Source: Bradyrhizobium archetypum (GTDB taxonomy: Bacteria > Pseudomonadota > Alphaproteobacteria > Rhizobiales > Xanthobacteraceae). Taken from it: a DNA stretch of 64,000 nt. The stretch lies in assembly GCF_013114835.1 (NCBI RefSeq), contig NZ_JAAVLW010000014.1, positions 18,277 to 82,276 of the forward strand, given 5' to 3'. Below, one piece after another: positions 41,977 through 51,184 of the stretch (positions are counted from its first letter, which is position 1; every line of letters starts with the position of its first letter). The translations under genes and the position numbers were made by a program. Below the pieces are notes generated by a model. It was not told the DNA's origin. It saw only the letters and a program-made list of their open reading frames with translations, and ran no database searches.

Positions 41977-43095
41977 ATGCAGAGAACCAAACCCCCGTTC
42001 CGCGCCGACGAGGTCGGCAGCCTGTTGCGGCCGCCACGCATCAAGGAAGCGCGCGCCAAGCTGGAGAAGGGCGAGATCACGCCGGAGGACCTGCGCAAGG
42101 CCGAAGACCTCGAGATCGAAAAGGTCGTGCACAAGCAGGCCTCGATCGGCCTGAAGCTGGCGACCGACGGCGAATTCCGCCGTTCCTGGTGGCATTTCGA
42201 TTTTCTCGCCAAGCTCACCGGCTGTGAGCTGTTCCACCCCGAAACTGGCATTCAGTTCGCCGGCGTCGAGACCCGCCACGACGCCGTCCGCGTCATCGGC
42301 AAGCTCGACTTTCCCGACAACCATCCCATGCTGGATCATTTCCGCTTCCTGAAGAAGCATGCTGACACCGCGCATGTCACGCCGAAGATGACGATCCCGT
42401 CGCCCGCGGTGCTGCATTTCCGCGGTGGCCGCAAGTCGATCTCCAAGGAAGTCTATCCCGATCTGGAGGAATTCTTCCTCGACCTCGGCAAGACCTATCG
42501 CAAGGCGGTGAAGGCGTTCTATGACGCCGGCTGCCGCTACCTGCAGTTCGACGATACCGTGTGGGCCTATCTCTGTTCGCAGGAGGAGTTGCAGAAGGCG
42601 CGCGAGCGCGGCGACAATCCGGATGGTCTGCAGGAGATCTATGCGCGCATCATCAATTATGCGATCGCCGAGCGGCCGGCAGACATGGTGATCACCACCC
42701 ACGTCTGCCGCGGCAATTTCCGCTCGACCTGGATTTCCTCCGGCGGCTATGAGCCGGTCGCGGAGACCATGCTGGCCGGCACCAATTACGACGGCTATTT
42801 CCTCGAGTATGATTCCGACCGCGCCGGAGGTTTCGAGCCACTGCGCTACTTGCCGAAAGGCAACAAGGTCGTGGTGGTCGGCGTCATCACCTCGAAGTTC
42901 GGCGAGCTCGAGAAGAAGGACGACGTCAAGCGCCGCCTCGAAGAGGCCGCCAAGTTCGCGCCGCTGGAGCAGCTTGCGGTCTCGCCGCAATGCGGCTTTG
43001 CCTCAACCGAGGAGGGCAACATCCTCTCCGAGGAAGAGCAGTGGGCGAAGCTCAGCCTCGCGGTGGAAGTGGCGAACGAGGTGTGGGGGAAATGA
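41977..43095 (+). CDS. MetE-like (cobalamin-independent) methionine synthase family protein
   Basis: A 372-residue protein of the MetE C-terminal (UROD/MetE-like, COG0620) family, which moves a methyl group to homocysteine in zinc-dependent fashion. Zinc-ligand candidates are the His and Cys in TTHVCRGNFRS and the Cys in AVSPQCGFAS. The N terminus RADEVGSLLRPPRIKEARAK is that of the short YxjG-type proteins, which lack MetE's N-terminal half. ATG 41977 follows GGGAG and the livF stop. The methyl donor of such short forms is uncertain and need not be methyl-THF-polyglutamate. Being at the end of a Liv operon is unusual; it hints that the transporter brings in a methylated compound. metK and ahcY lie 3-5 kb downstream. 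Confidence 0.85.
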   Translation: MQRTKPPFRADEVGSLLRPPRIKEARAKLEKGEITPEDLRKAEDLEIEKVVHKQASIGLKLATDGEFRRSWWHFDFLAKLTGCELFHPETGIQFAGVETRHDAVRVIGKLDFPDNHPMLDHFRFLKKHADTAHVTPKMTIPSPAVLHFRGGRKSISKEVYPDLEEFFLDLGKTYRKAVKAFYDAGCRYLQFDDTVWAYLCSQEELQKARERGDNPDGLQEIYARIINYAIAERPADMVITTHVCRGNFRSTWISSGGYEPVAETMLAGTNYDGYFLEYDSDRAGGFEPLRYLPKGNKVVVVGVITSKFGELEKKDDVKRRLEEAAKFAPLEQLAVSPQCGFASTEEGNILSEEEQWAKLSLAVEVANEVWGK

Positions 43096-43103
43096 CGCGC
43101 AGC

Positions 43104-43206
43104 GTCATCCCGGGTTGATGCGTAGCATCGAACTCTGATGCGCAGTTGCGCATCTGAGGATCTCGAGATTCCGGGTCTGGTGCTCGCGCACCATTTCCGG
43201 AATGAC
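43104..43206. repeat. dispersed intergenic palindromic repeat
   Basis: Opens GTCATCCCGGGTTGATGC and closes CACCATTTCCGGAATGAC, with inner pairs GATGCGCAGTTGCGCATC and GAGATTCCGGGTCTGG. It lies between two convergent genes (MetE-like and caspase-like) and could serve both as a terminator region. It has the same ends as copies 38469-38562 and 47764-47859. Confidence 0.8.
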
Positions 43207-43220
43207 GGCACCACCGGCAA

Positions 43221-44960
43221 TCACCTTTCCGCCAGGTAAACCTCGCCCAGCAGCGACGAGTTCGACCACGGCACCTGCTTGCCCTTGGTCGCGGCGAAGA
43301 CTTCGGCGCGGACGCGCGTCAGCATTTGCTGCACCTCAAGCCCGGGCGTGCCGATATGGCGCGACAGCGCCGCCGAGAACGGGCTGTTGGCGCCTTCGCC
43401 GTCGAGCGCGACCTGTCCCGGTGCCGTCGCAAAGGCGATCAGCGTGCCCGCGCCGTGCGTCGCGCCGGCGCCGAGGCTAGCCGGCGCGGCCAGCCCTGAA
43501 CCGACTTCGATGTCACGGGCCGGACCGGTGGAAGCCAGCTTCGGCGCCATCGGATTGTTGCGGCAGGCATCGAGGATCAGGATGTTGGTGCGGACCTGAT
43601 CATCGAGGCCGGCCATGATCGTATCCAGGTCCATCATGGTTTCCGTGACACCGCTGCCGGGGCGAAGCTGGATATCGATTGGCACCAGATAGTTGCGGCC
43701 GTCGATCTGCACGCCGTGGCCGGCGTAGTAGACCACTGCCACCTGCGCCCGCGCCGCCTCGCGCAGGAAGTCGCGGATCGTTGCCTGCATCGCCATGCGG
43801 TCGAGGTCGGTGCCTTCCGTCACCACGAATCCGATGTCGCGCAGGCTTTTTGCCATCGCGCGCGCATCGTTGGTCGGATTGGGCAGCGGTCTGACATGCG
43901 CATAGGCGCCGTTGCCGATCACCAGTGCAACGCGCCTGCCGGTCTCTGCGCGCTGACGCTGCTCCATTGCGGCAGGCGGAGTCCGCCGCGCTGCGTCCGC
44001 TGGCGAAGCTGGCGCCACCGCGCCGCCTGGCCGCGGTGGCGGTGCGGTTGCCGTTCGCGGTGCGGGCGATACCGTCTCTGACAATAACGAGAGGCGAACT
44101 TTCGCGGTCGCCTGATTGGCCTTGCTGCCGGCGTCGGAGGCTTTGCCTTCGAGGGTTGCAGCGTAATCCTGCCTGGCGCGGTCGAGATCGCCCTTGGCCT
44201 CATAGGCGAGGGCCCGATGGATGTAGGCCGAGATCAATACGCTGCCAGGCGGCGTCATGATGTTGACCGGCGCCTTGGCCGTGGCCAGACGGATGGCTTC
44301 CGTGCTGTCGACGATGGCGCGGTCGAGGTCACCCTTCGCCCGCCAGATCACCGCGCGGCTGCTCAAGGGCTGCGGCAGTGTCGGATCGAGGCGGATCGCT
44401 TCGTTGATGTCAGATATTGCGCCATCGAGATCGCCGAGCGCCTGTTTCGATATGCCGCGGTTCTGCCAGGAGAACGCGGACGGCGGGCCGAGCTTGATCG
44501 ATTGGTCGTAGTCGGCGATCGCCTTGGCGTATTCGCCCTTGCCGCGCCAGGCGTTGCCGCGGTTGTGGAAGATGATACCGCTCGGCGGCCCCATGCGCAG
44601 CGCATCGTTGAAATCGGCAATCGCGATGTCGTACTCGCCCTTGTCGTAGTAGGCTGAGCCGCGCAGATTGTACGCAGCGGTGCTTGCGTGCAGCCGGATC
44701 GCCTCGCTGGCGTCGGCGATGACCTGGTTGTAGTTGCCCTTCTTGTTCCAGCCGACCGAGCGCCAGAAATAGATGGTCGCGAGCTTCTCGCCGGAAAACA
44801 CCTTCAGCGCGATGATCTTGTTGCAGGCGTCGATCTGCTGATCGGCGGGCGTGGTGTCCGTGGTGCAGAGCGGCCCAAGCTGGTTGCGCGGCTGGGCTGT
44901 GGAAGGCGCGGGCCACAGCGCGGCGGCGAGCAGGGCAAGTAGCAGGATTGTGCGGCGCAT
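43221..44960 (-). CDS. TPR-repeat caspase-family (peptidase C14) protein
   Basis: A 579-residue exported protein. Residues 1-22 are a Sec signal peptide (ILLLALLAAALWPAPSTAQ). Residues 60-290 hold five or six TPR units (for example YNLRGSAYYDKGEYDIAIAD, FHNRGNAWRGKGEYAKAIAD), which bind other proteins. A Pro-rich linker (about 298-330) leads to a caspase/metacaspase p20 domain (RRVALVIGNGAYAHVRPLPN at 342) with the catalytic dyad His415 (YYAGHGVQ) and Cys466 (LILDACRNNP). Both catalytic residues are present, so peptidase activity, probably after Arg or Lys, is expected in the periplasm. The partner and substrate are unknown. It is divergent from the SAM-fold gene. Confidence 0.88.
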   Translation of the reverse strand: MRRTILLLALLAAALWPAPSTAQPRNQLGPLCTTDTTPADQQIDACNKIIALKVFSGEKLATIYFWRSVGWNKKGNYNQVIADASEAIRLHASTAAYNLRGSAYYDKGEYDIAIADFNDALRMGPPSGIIFHNRGNAWRGKGEYAKAIADYDQSIKLGPPSAFSWQNRGISKQALGDLDGAISDINEAIRLDPTLPQPLSSRAVIWRAKGDLDRAIVDSTEAIRLATAKAPVNIMTPPGSVLISAYIHRALAYEAKGDLDRARQDYAATLEGKASDAGSKANQATAKVRLSLLSETVSPAPRTATAPPPRPGGAVAPASPADAARRTPPAAMEQRQRAETGRRVALVIGNGAYAHVRPLPNPTNDARAMAKSLRDIGFVVTEGTDLDRMAMQATIRDFLREAARAQVAVVYYAGHGVQIDGRNYLVPIDIQLRPGSGVTETMMDLDTIMAGLDDQVRTNILILDACRNNPMAPKLASTGPARDIEVGSGLAAPASLGAGATHGAGTLIAFATAPGQVALDGEGANSPFSAALSRHIGTPGLEVQQMLTRVRAEVFAATKGKQVPWSNSSLLGEVYLAER

Positions 44961-45113
44961 CAGGTCCCCATGATTGGCAATCGCAAGTAGCCGACACCGC
45001 TTTGTTGCCTCCCACGGAATGGCGGTTCAAGGCTGGCGCCGGTGCAGGCCGGCCCCGTCCGCGGAGGGCTTCCCTTCGGTGGGCAGATCGTGGTAGGACG
45101 ATCCAGCCATCCG

Positions 45114-46499
45114 ATGCTGCCCACCGAGATTTCCCAACTCTTCGCGATGAAGAACGACCAGATTCTCAGCAAGATCACCGAATTCTGCCGTCATGCCGAC
45201 ATGGCGGAGACGACGTTCGGACGGCGTGCCGTCAATGACGGCAAGCTGGTGCATCGGCTACGCGAGGGTAAACGCATCACCGTCGATACGCTGGACCGCA
45301 TCCAGGCCTATATCGCGGCATCAACCGGCGCCCTTCCGCCGCCGCGGGGCCTTGACGTGCCGCCGGAAAAGCGCGATCCGCGCAGCAATTTCCGCTTTTT
45401 CGAGAACCGCCAGAAATACCTGCTGTTCGTCCACACCTGCAGCGAGAAGCGGGTGATCGCCGAGCGGGTGGCGCTGGAATTGTCCAGCCTGCACCCGCGG
45501 CCGCCGGCGCTTCGCGTCTTCGACGCCGGCGTCGGTGACGGCACGGTGTTGGCGCGGGTGATGCGCTCGATGCACGGCCGCTTCCCCCATATGCCATTCT
45601 ACATCGCCGGCAAGGAGCTCAGCCTCGAGGACGTTCGCCTGACACTGGATAAGGTGCCGGACAGGCTGTTCGAGCACCCGGCGACCGTCGTCGTCCTGAC
45701 CAACATGCATTATGCAGAGGCACCCTGGCTGACGCCGGCCTCACCAGCCGCGGCTGCCGGCATGATCTGGCATGAGGTCGCCCTGCGCGGAGCCTCTTCG
45801 GGGGAATTCGAGACCCAGATCGCCGAGTTGGGACCGTTTCTGGAACAGAACTGGCGGGCCAATATCAGCCCCAAATCGGGCATGCCGATCTATGAACGCC
45901 CGGTCGCGTTGGTGCTGTACCGCGACGATCACCGGTTCCTGCTTGATTCGATTATCCCCCGGGCGGGCCGGACCGAGGCCAATTTCGACCTTGTGATCGC
46001 TTCCCAGCCCTATCGGGCCAAATCCTCTGTGAATTTCCGCGCCAAGCGGATCATTGCCCCACTGGCTCGATCCCTGCGGGCAGGGGGCCGTTTGATTGGA
46101 ATCCACTCCCATGGCCATGATCCGGGCCTCGAAATCATCCAGTCGGTTTGGCCCGGAGAAAATCCTTTCGCGGTAAGCCGCCATGAGCTATTGCGCGCGG
46201 TGAAATATGAGCTGGGGTCGGCTGGGCGGGACCTTAACTTTAATGCCTACGCCGATAACCGTTCCATCTTCCGTTATGATATGGAAGCGCTGCCCAACGA
46301 GGTCACCGGTTCGATCGGAACCTCGACGGCCTTTGCAGCGTGGAATGCGGCGGTGTATGTCGCCCAGATCGAAGACGACCGGCTGGCGGAAATGACGGAA
46401 AACAGCCGGACCCTCGATGCCACGAGAGAGGTTCTGCGCAAGCATAATGGGCTTTGGTTTTACGACGAATCCTACGTCATTTCGCGCCGTCGCGACTGA
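45114..46499 (+). CDS. SAM-fold protein of unknown role, next to metK
   Basis: A protein of about 461 residues with a Rossmann-type methyltransferase core: LRVFDAGVGDGTVLARVM is motif I, LVIASQPYRAKSSVNFRAKR the region where a substrate-binding motif would lie, and LARSLRAGGRLIGIHSHGHD the post-motif strand. The first 100 residues (FCRHADMAETTFGRRAVNDG KLVHRL) look like a small helical, perhaps helix-turn-helix, domain. I choose ATG 45114 (MLPTEISQLFAM); ATG 45147 is possible, and neither has a convincing ribosome-binding site. It precedes metK by 60 bases in the same direction. This context suggests a SAM-linked role. I cannot name the substrate and know no characterised relative. Confidence 0.65.
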   Translation: MLPTEISQLFAMKNDQILSKITEFCRHADMAETTFGRRAVNDGKLVHRLREGKRITVDTLDRIQAYIAASTGALPPPRGLDVPPEKRDPRSNFRFFENRQKYLLFVHTCSEKRVIAERVALELSSLHPRPPALRVFDAGVGDGTVLARVMRSMHGRFPHMPFYIAGKELSLEDVRLTLDKVPDRLFEHPATVVVLTNMHYAEAPWLTPASPAAAAGMIWHEVALRGASSGEFETQIAELGPFLEQNWRANISPKSGMPIYERPVALVLYRDDHRFLLDSIIPRAGRTEANFDLVIASQPYRAKSSVNFRAKRIIAPLARSLRAGGRLIGIHSHGHDPGLEIIQSVWPGENPFAVSRHELLRAVKYELGSAGRDLNFNAYADNRSIFRYDMEALPNEVTGSIGTSTAFAAWNAAVYVAQIEDDRLAEMTENSRTLDATREVLRKHNGLWFYDESYVISRRRD

Positions 46500-46559
46500 C
46501 ACTTCAGGAACACATTCACAAACAACCGTCGGAGTTCGACGAAAAAAGGGGTCTGCTTG

Positions 46560-47756
46560 ATGCGCGCGTCTTACCTGTTCACCAGCGAGTCGGTCTCCGA
46601 GGGGCATCCCGACAAGGTCTGCGACCGGATTTCCGACGAGATCGTTGACCTGTTCTACCGAGAAGGGCCGAAGGCGGGCATCGATCCGTGGCAGATCCGT
46701 GCGGCCTGCGAGACGCTCGCTACCACCAACAAGGTCGTGATCGCCGGCGAAACCCGCGGTCCGGCGTCGGTCACCAACGACCAGATCGAAAGCGTGGTGC
46801 GCGAAGCGATCAAGGACATCGGCTACGAGCAGGAAGGCTTCCACTGGCAGAAGGCCGACATCGAGATCCTGCTGCATCCGCAGTCGGCCGACATTGCGCA
46901 GGGCGTCGATGCGCTGCAACCGGGCGAGAAGAAGGAAGAGGGCGCAGGCGACCAGGGCATCATGTTCGGCTACGCCACCAACGAGACGCCCGACCTGATG
47001 CCGGCGCCGATCTTCTATGCTCACAAGATCCTGCGGCTGATTTCAGAAGCGCGTCACTCCGGCCGCGAGAAGGTGCTTGGTCCGGACTCCAAGAGCCAGG
47101 TCACCGTGCAGTACGAGAACGGCAAGCCTGTCGCTGTGCGTGAGATCGTGGTCTCGCATCAGCATCTGATCGAGGACCTCTCCTCCAATCAGATTCGTGA
47201 CATCGTCGAGCCCTATGTCCGCGAGGCGCTGCCGAAGGAGTGGATCAACGGCAAGACCATCTGGCACATCAATCCGACCGGCAAGTTCTACATCGGTGGT
47301 CCCGATGGCGATTCCGGCCTCACCGGCCGCAAGATCATTGTCGACACCTATGGTGGCGCGGCCCCGCATGGCGGCGGCGCGTTCTCCGGCAAGGACCCCA
47401 CCAAGGTCGACCGGTCGGCGGCCTATGCCGCGCGCTACGTCGCCAAGAACATCGTTGCCGCTGGTCTTGCTGATCGCTGCACGCTGCAGCTTGCTTACGC
47501 GATCGGCGTGGCGCGGCCGCTGTCGATCTATATCGATACCCATGGCACCGGAAAGGTGCCGGAGGACCAGCTCGAGAAGGCGGCGGCGAAGGCGATGGAT
47601 TTGACGCCGCGCGGCATCCGCACCCATCTCGACCTCAACCGGCCGATCTACGCTCGCACCGCAGCCTATGGCCATTTCGGCCGCACGCCCGACAATGAAG
47701 GCGGCTTCTCCTGGGAGAAGACCGATCTCGTCGAACCGCTCAAGCGCGCGATCTGA
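46560..47756 (+). CDS. metK: S-adenosylmethionine synthetase
   Basis: Makes SAM from methionine and ATP. 398 residues with SVSEGHPDKVCDRISDEIVD at the start, GAGDQGIMFGYATNET (signature 1), NPTGKFYIGGPDGDSGLTGR and GGGAFSGKDPTKVDRSAAY (signature 2). All family blocks are present and the length is normal. ATG 46560 is directly preceded by a TTG that could also start it; AAAGGGG is a suitable ribosome-binding site about ten bases upstream. No SAM riboswitch is seen in the 60 bases before it. ahcY follows after one palindromic repeat. Confidence 0.97.
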   Translation: MRASYLFTSESVSEGHPDKVCDRISDEIVDLFYREGPKAGIDPWQIRAACETLATTNKVVIAGETRGPASVTNDQIESVVREAIKDIGYEQEGFHWQKADIEILLHPQSADIAQGVDALQPGEKKEEGAGDQGIMFGYATNETPDLMPAPIFYAHKILRLISEARHSGREKVLGPDSKSQVTVQYENGKPVAVREIVVSHQHLIEDLSSNQIRDIVEPYVREALPKEWINGKTIWHINPTGKFYIGGPDGDSGLTGRKIIVDTYGGAAPHGGGAFSGKDPTKVDRSAAYAARYVAKNIVAAGLADRCTLQLAYAIGVARPLSIYIDTHGTGKVPEDQLEKAAAKAMDLTPRGIRTHLDLNRPIYARTAAYGHFGRTPDNEGGFSWEKTDLVEPLKRAI

Positions 47757-47763
47757 CTTTTGC

Positions 47764-47859
47764 GTCATTCCGGGGCGCTCGCGACAGCAAGCGAACCCGG
47801 AATTCTTATCCATCATTTCGAGATTCCGGGTTCGCCTCTTTTGGGCGACCCGGAATGAC
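47764..47859. repeat. dispersed intergenic palindromic repeat
   Basis: Opens GTCATTCCGGGGCGCTCG and closes GGGCGACCCGGAATGAC, with inner inverted GAACCCGGAATTCTTATC and GAGATTCCGGGTTCGCC. It fills the metK-ahcY gap almost completely. No SAH-riboswitch-like structure fits the few remaining bases before ahcY. Confidence 0.85.
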
Positions 47860-47881
47860 GACTAGAAAGCAGGAAGCTCTC

Positions 47882-49309
47882 ATGAACGCCCCCACCAAGT
47901 CCGCCTTCACCGACTACATCGTCAAGGACATTTCGCTCGCCGATTTCGGCCGCAAGGAGATCTCGCTGGCCGAGACCGAAATGCCGGGCCTGATGGCGAC
48001 GCGCGAGGAATTCGGACCCAAGCAGCCGCTGAAGGGCGCCCGCATCGCCGGCTCCCTGCACATGACGATCCAGACCGCGGTCTTGATCGAGACGCTGGCC
48101 GCGCTCGGCGCCGATATCCGCTGGGTGTCGTGCAATATCTATTCGACGCAGGACCATGCGGCCGCCGCGATCGCGGCCGCCGGCATTCCGGTATTTGCGG
48201 TCAAGGGCGAGACGCTGACCGAATACTGGGACTACACCGCCAAACTGTTCGACTGGCACGGCGGCGGCACGCCCAACATGATCCTCGATGACGGTGGCGA
48301 TGCCACCATGCTGGTGCATGCCGGCTATCGCGCCGAACAGGGCGACACCGCGTTCCTCGACAAGCCGACCTCGGAGGAAGAGGAGATCTTCTATGCGCTC
48401 GTCAAGCGCCTCTTGAGGGAGAAGCCGAAGGGCTACTTCGCGGAGATCGCCAAGAACATCAAGGGCGTCTCGGAGGAGACGACCACGGGTGTGCATCGCC
48501 TCTACGACATGGCGAACAAGGGCACGCTGTTGTTCCCCGCCATCAACGTCAACGACAGCGTCACCAAGTCGAAGTTCGACAACCTCTATGGCTGCCGTGA
48601 ATCGCTGGTCGACGGCATCCGCCGCGGCACCGACGTGATGATGTCCGGCAAGACCGCGATGGTCGCGGGCTTCGGCGACGTCGGCAAGGGCTCGGCCGCC
48701 TCGCTGCGCCAGGCCGGCTGCCGTGTCATGGTCTCCGAAGTCGATCCGATCTGCGCGCTGCAGGCGGCGATGGAAGGCTATGAAGTCACCACGATGGAAG
48801 ACGCCGCGCCGCGCGCCGACATCTTTGTCACCGCCACCGGCAACAAGGACATCATCACCATTGACCACATGCGCGCGATGAAGGATCGCGCCATCGTCTG
48901 CAACATCGGCCACTTCGACAACGAGATCCAGATCGCCGGCTTGCGTAACCTGAAGTGGACCAACATCAAGCCACAGGTCGACGAGATCGAATTCCCCGAC
49001 AAGCACCGCATCATCCTGTTGTCGGAAGGCCGCCTCGTGAACCTCGGCAACGCCATGGGCCATCCGTCCTTCGTGATGTCGGCCTCCTTCACCAACCAGA
49101 CGCTGGCGCAGATCGAGCTGTTCGCCAACAACAAGGACGGCAAGTACCAGAAGAAGGTCTATGTGCTGCCGAAGACGCTGGACGAGAAGGTGGCCCGCCT
49201 GCATCTCGCCAAGATCGGCGTCAAGCTGACGGAGCTGCGCAAGGACCAGGCCGACTATATCGGCGTCAAGCCGGAAGGTCCTTACAAGTCGGATCACTAC
49301 CGCTACTGA
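47882..49309 (+). CDS. ahcY: S-adenosylhomocysteine hydrolase
   Basis: Hydrolyses SAH to adenosine and homocysteine, relieving product inhibition of methyltransferases. 475 residues, as in other proteobacteria. Conserved stretches are GSLHMTIQTAVLIETLAALG, DDGGDATMLVHAGY, the NAD loop VAGFGDVGKGSAAS and the C-terminal KSDHYRY. ATG 47882 has GGAAG about seven bases before. A strong terminator follows at 49364. With metK and the MetE-like gene close by, three steps of the SAM cycle are within 8 kb. Confidence 0.97.
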   Translation: MNAPTKSAFTDYIVKDISLADFGRKEISLAETEMPGLMATREEFGPKQPLKGARIAGSLHMTIQTAVLIETLAALGADIRWVSCNIYSTQDHAAAAIAAAGIPVFAVKGETLTEYWDYTAKLFDWHGGGTPNMILDDGGDATMLVHAGYRAEQGDTAFLDKPTSEEEEIFYALVKRLLREKPKGYFAEIAKNIKGVSEETTTGVHRLYDMANKGTLLFPAINVNDSVTKSKFDNLYGCRESLVDGIRRGTDVMMSGKTAMVAGFGDVGKGSAASLRQAGCRVMVSEVDPICALQAAMEGYEVTTMEDAAPRADIFVTATGNKDIITIDHMRAMKDRAIVCNIGHFDNEIQIAGLRNLKWTNIKPQVDEIEFPDKHRIILLSEGRLVNLGNAMGHPSFVMSASFTNQTLAQIELFANNKDGKYQKKVYVLPKTLDEKVARLHLAKIGVKLTELRKDQADYIGVKPEGPYKSDHYRY

Positions 49310-49363
49310 TTTCAGGCCGCCTGTGGTGCGGACGCCGCCACCGAGCGAACACAGAGCCTCGAC

Positions 49364-49391
49364 AAGCCCCGGAGCGATCCGGGGCTTTTTT
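49364..49391 (+). terminator. rho-independent terminator after ahcY
   Basis: AAGCCCCGGA, loop GCGA, TCCGGGGCTT (perfect 10-base stem) followed by TTTTT. 55 bases after the ahcY stop. Confidence 0.93.
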
Positions 49392-49556
49392 GCTGGCCGG
49401 GCTGTACAAGCTGCCGTGATTTCTGGCGCTTTCGCGCCGGAAAGGCCGTCGAATTCTGCCGGCGCTTCGATACATCATGTATCGCTGCGGTGAGCTCACA
49501 ATGCGAGTTGCAATTTCTGCCTGCTGCCCATTACATCTGAAAGCAGGGAGATCGCC

Positions 49557-51023
49557 ATGACCGACACGGCAGAACATTTCGACGTCCTCATTGTCGGCGC
49601 CGGCCTGTCCGGCATCGGGGCGGGCTATCACCTGCAGGAGAAGTGCCCCGGCAAGAGTTACGTGATCCTCGAGGGCCGCGATTGCATCGGCGGCACCTGG
49701 GATCTGTTTCGGTATCCCGGCATCCGCTCCGACAGCGACATGTACACGCTGGGCTATTCGTTCCGGCCGTGGACCGAGCCGAAGGCGATCGCCGACGGGC
49801 CGCGGATCCTCAACTATGTGCGCGAGACCGCGATCGACAACGGCATCGACAAGAAGATCCGATTTCACCACCGCGTCAAACGCGCGTCGTGGTCGTCGGC
49901 GGATGTGCGATGGACGGTGGAAGCCGAGCGCACGGTGGACGAGGGCGCGACCGAGACGGTCCGCTTCACCTGCAATTTCCTGTTCATGTGCTCGGGCTAT
50001 TACAAATACGAGGAAGGCTACACGCCGGAGTTTTCCGGCTCGGCGGATTTCCAAGGCCAGATCGTGCACCCGCAGAAATGGCCCGAGGACCTTGACTACG
50101 CCGGCAAGCGCGTCGTGGTGATCGGCTCGGGCGCGACTGCGGTGACGCTGGTGCCTGAAATGGCCAAGGCGGCAGCGCATGTCACCATGCTGCAGCGTTC
50201 GCCGACTTATGTCGTGGCTCGGCCGGCAGAAGATGCGCTTGCCAACAAGCTGCGCCAGAATCTCTCCGCGAAACTCGCCTATCATCTGATCCGCTGGCGC
50301 AACGTGCTGTTCGGCATGTATTTCTTCCAACTCTGCCGCCGCAAGCCTGAACGCGCCAAACAACTGATCCTTGGCGGCGTCAAGATGGCGCTGGGGCCGG
50401 AATACGACGTGGCTAAGCACTTTACGCCGCGCTACAATCCATGGGAGCAGCGGCTCTGCCTGGTGCCGGACGGCGATCTCTTCAAGTCGATCCGCGACAA
50501 GCGCGCTTCCGTCGTCACCAGCGAGATTGATACCTTCACCAAACACGGAATCAGGCTGAAGGACGGCAGCGAGCTCGAAGCCGACATCATCGTCACCGCG
50601 ACCGGCCTGGTCCTGCAGGTGCTCGGCGGCCTCGAGGTCAGCGTCGACGGCCGCACGATCGATTTCGCGCGCACGCTGAATTACAAGGGCATGATGTATT
50701 CGGACATCCCGAACCTGGCCTCGGCGTTCGGCTACACCAATGCATCATGGACGCTGAAGTGTGATCTGACCTGCGAATATGTCTGCCGTCTGATCAACTA
50801 CATGGAGCGGAACGGCTATAAGCAATGCATGCCGCATAATGTCGATCCGTCGGTAACGGAATTGCCGTCGCTGGATTTTTCGTCCGGCTATGTGCAGCGC
50901 TCGATCGCAAAATTGCCCAAGCAGGGGTCGAAGCGGCCGTGGCGGCTGTATCAGAACTACGCGCTCGATATCGTCAGCTTGCGCTACGGCAAGATCGACG
51001 ACGGCGTGATGCAGTATTCGTGA
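49557..51023 (+). CDS. flavin monooxygenase of the Baeyer-Villiger type
   Basis: A 488-residue FAD/NADPH-dependent enzyme that inserts oxygen next to a carbonyl or oxidises heteroatoms. FAD loop VGAGLSGIGAGYHL at 13-26, followed by GGTWDLFRYPGIRSDSDMYT, and the diagnostic Baeyer-Villiger fingerprint F-x-G-x3-H-x3-W-P at 165-176 (FQGQIVHPQKWP). The NADPH loop VVVIGSGATAVTLVP is at 186-200. The substrate is unknown. The ATG 49557 is preceded by GCAGGGAGATCGCC, a good ribosome-binding site. It is transcribed alone after the ahcY terminator. Confidence 0.92.
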   Translation: MTDTAEHFDVLIVGAGLSGIGAGYHLQEKCPGKSYVILEGRDCIGGTWDLFRYPGIRSDSDMYTLGYSFRPWTEPKAIADGPRILNYVRETAIDNGIDKKIRFHHRVKRASWSSADVRWTVEAERTVDEGATETVRFTCNFLFMCSGYYKYEEGYTPEFSGSADFQGQIVHPQKWPEDLDYAGKRVVVIGSGATAVTLVPEMAKAAAHVTMLQRSPTYVVARPAEDALANKLRQNLSAKLAYHLIRWRNVLFGMYFFQLCRRKPERAKQLILGGVKMALGPEYDVAKHFTPRYNPWEQRLCLVPDGDLFKSIRDKRASVVTSEIDTFTKHGIRLKDGSELEADIIVTATGLVLQVLGGLEVSVDGRTIDFARTLNYKGMMYSDIPNLASAFGYTNASWTLKCDLTCEYVCRLINYMERNGYKQCMPHNVDPSVTELPSLDFSSGYVQRSIAKLPKQGSKRPWRLYQNYALDIVSLRYGKIDDGVMQYS

Positions 51024-51184
51024 GGCCGGCAGCATTCAGGGCCCGTGTCCGGATACTCCATGCGTCATTTCGCGTATACGGGCGTGAAGGCGAATCGTCC
51101 AAACTATCCTCACGGTTAACGCCAGATTAACCGGCGTGCTGCTACGCTGAGTGACTTGCGGCACCTGACAGCACGAGGAAGCCC

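Noticed and set aside
46500..46559. SAM riboswitch before metK
   Set aside because: Only 60 bases are available and no conserved riboswitch core or stem arrangement is visible.
47860..47881. SAH riboswitch before ahcY
   Set aside because: The gap is filled by a dispersed palindrome, leaving about 20 bases.
47813..49297. 494-residue frame antisense to ahcY
   Set aside because: ahcY is unmistakable; the other frame is Leu/Arg/Asp-rich shadow with no family character.
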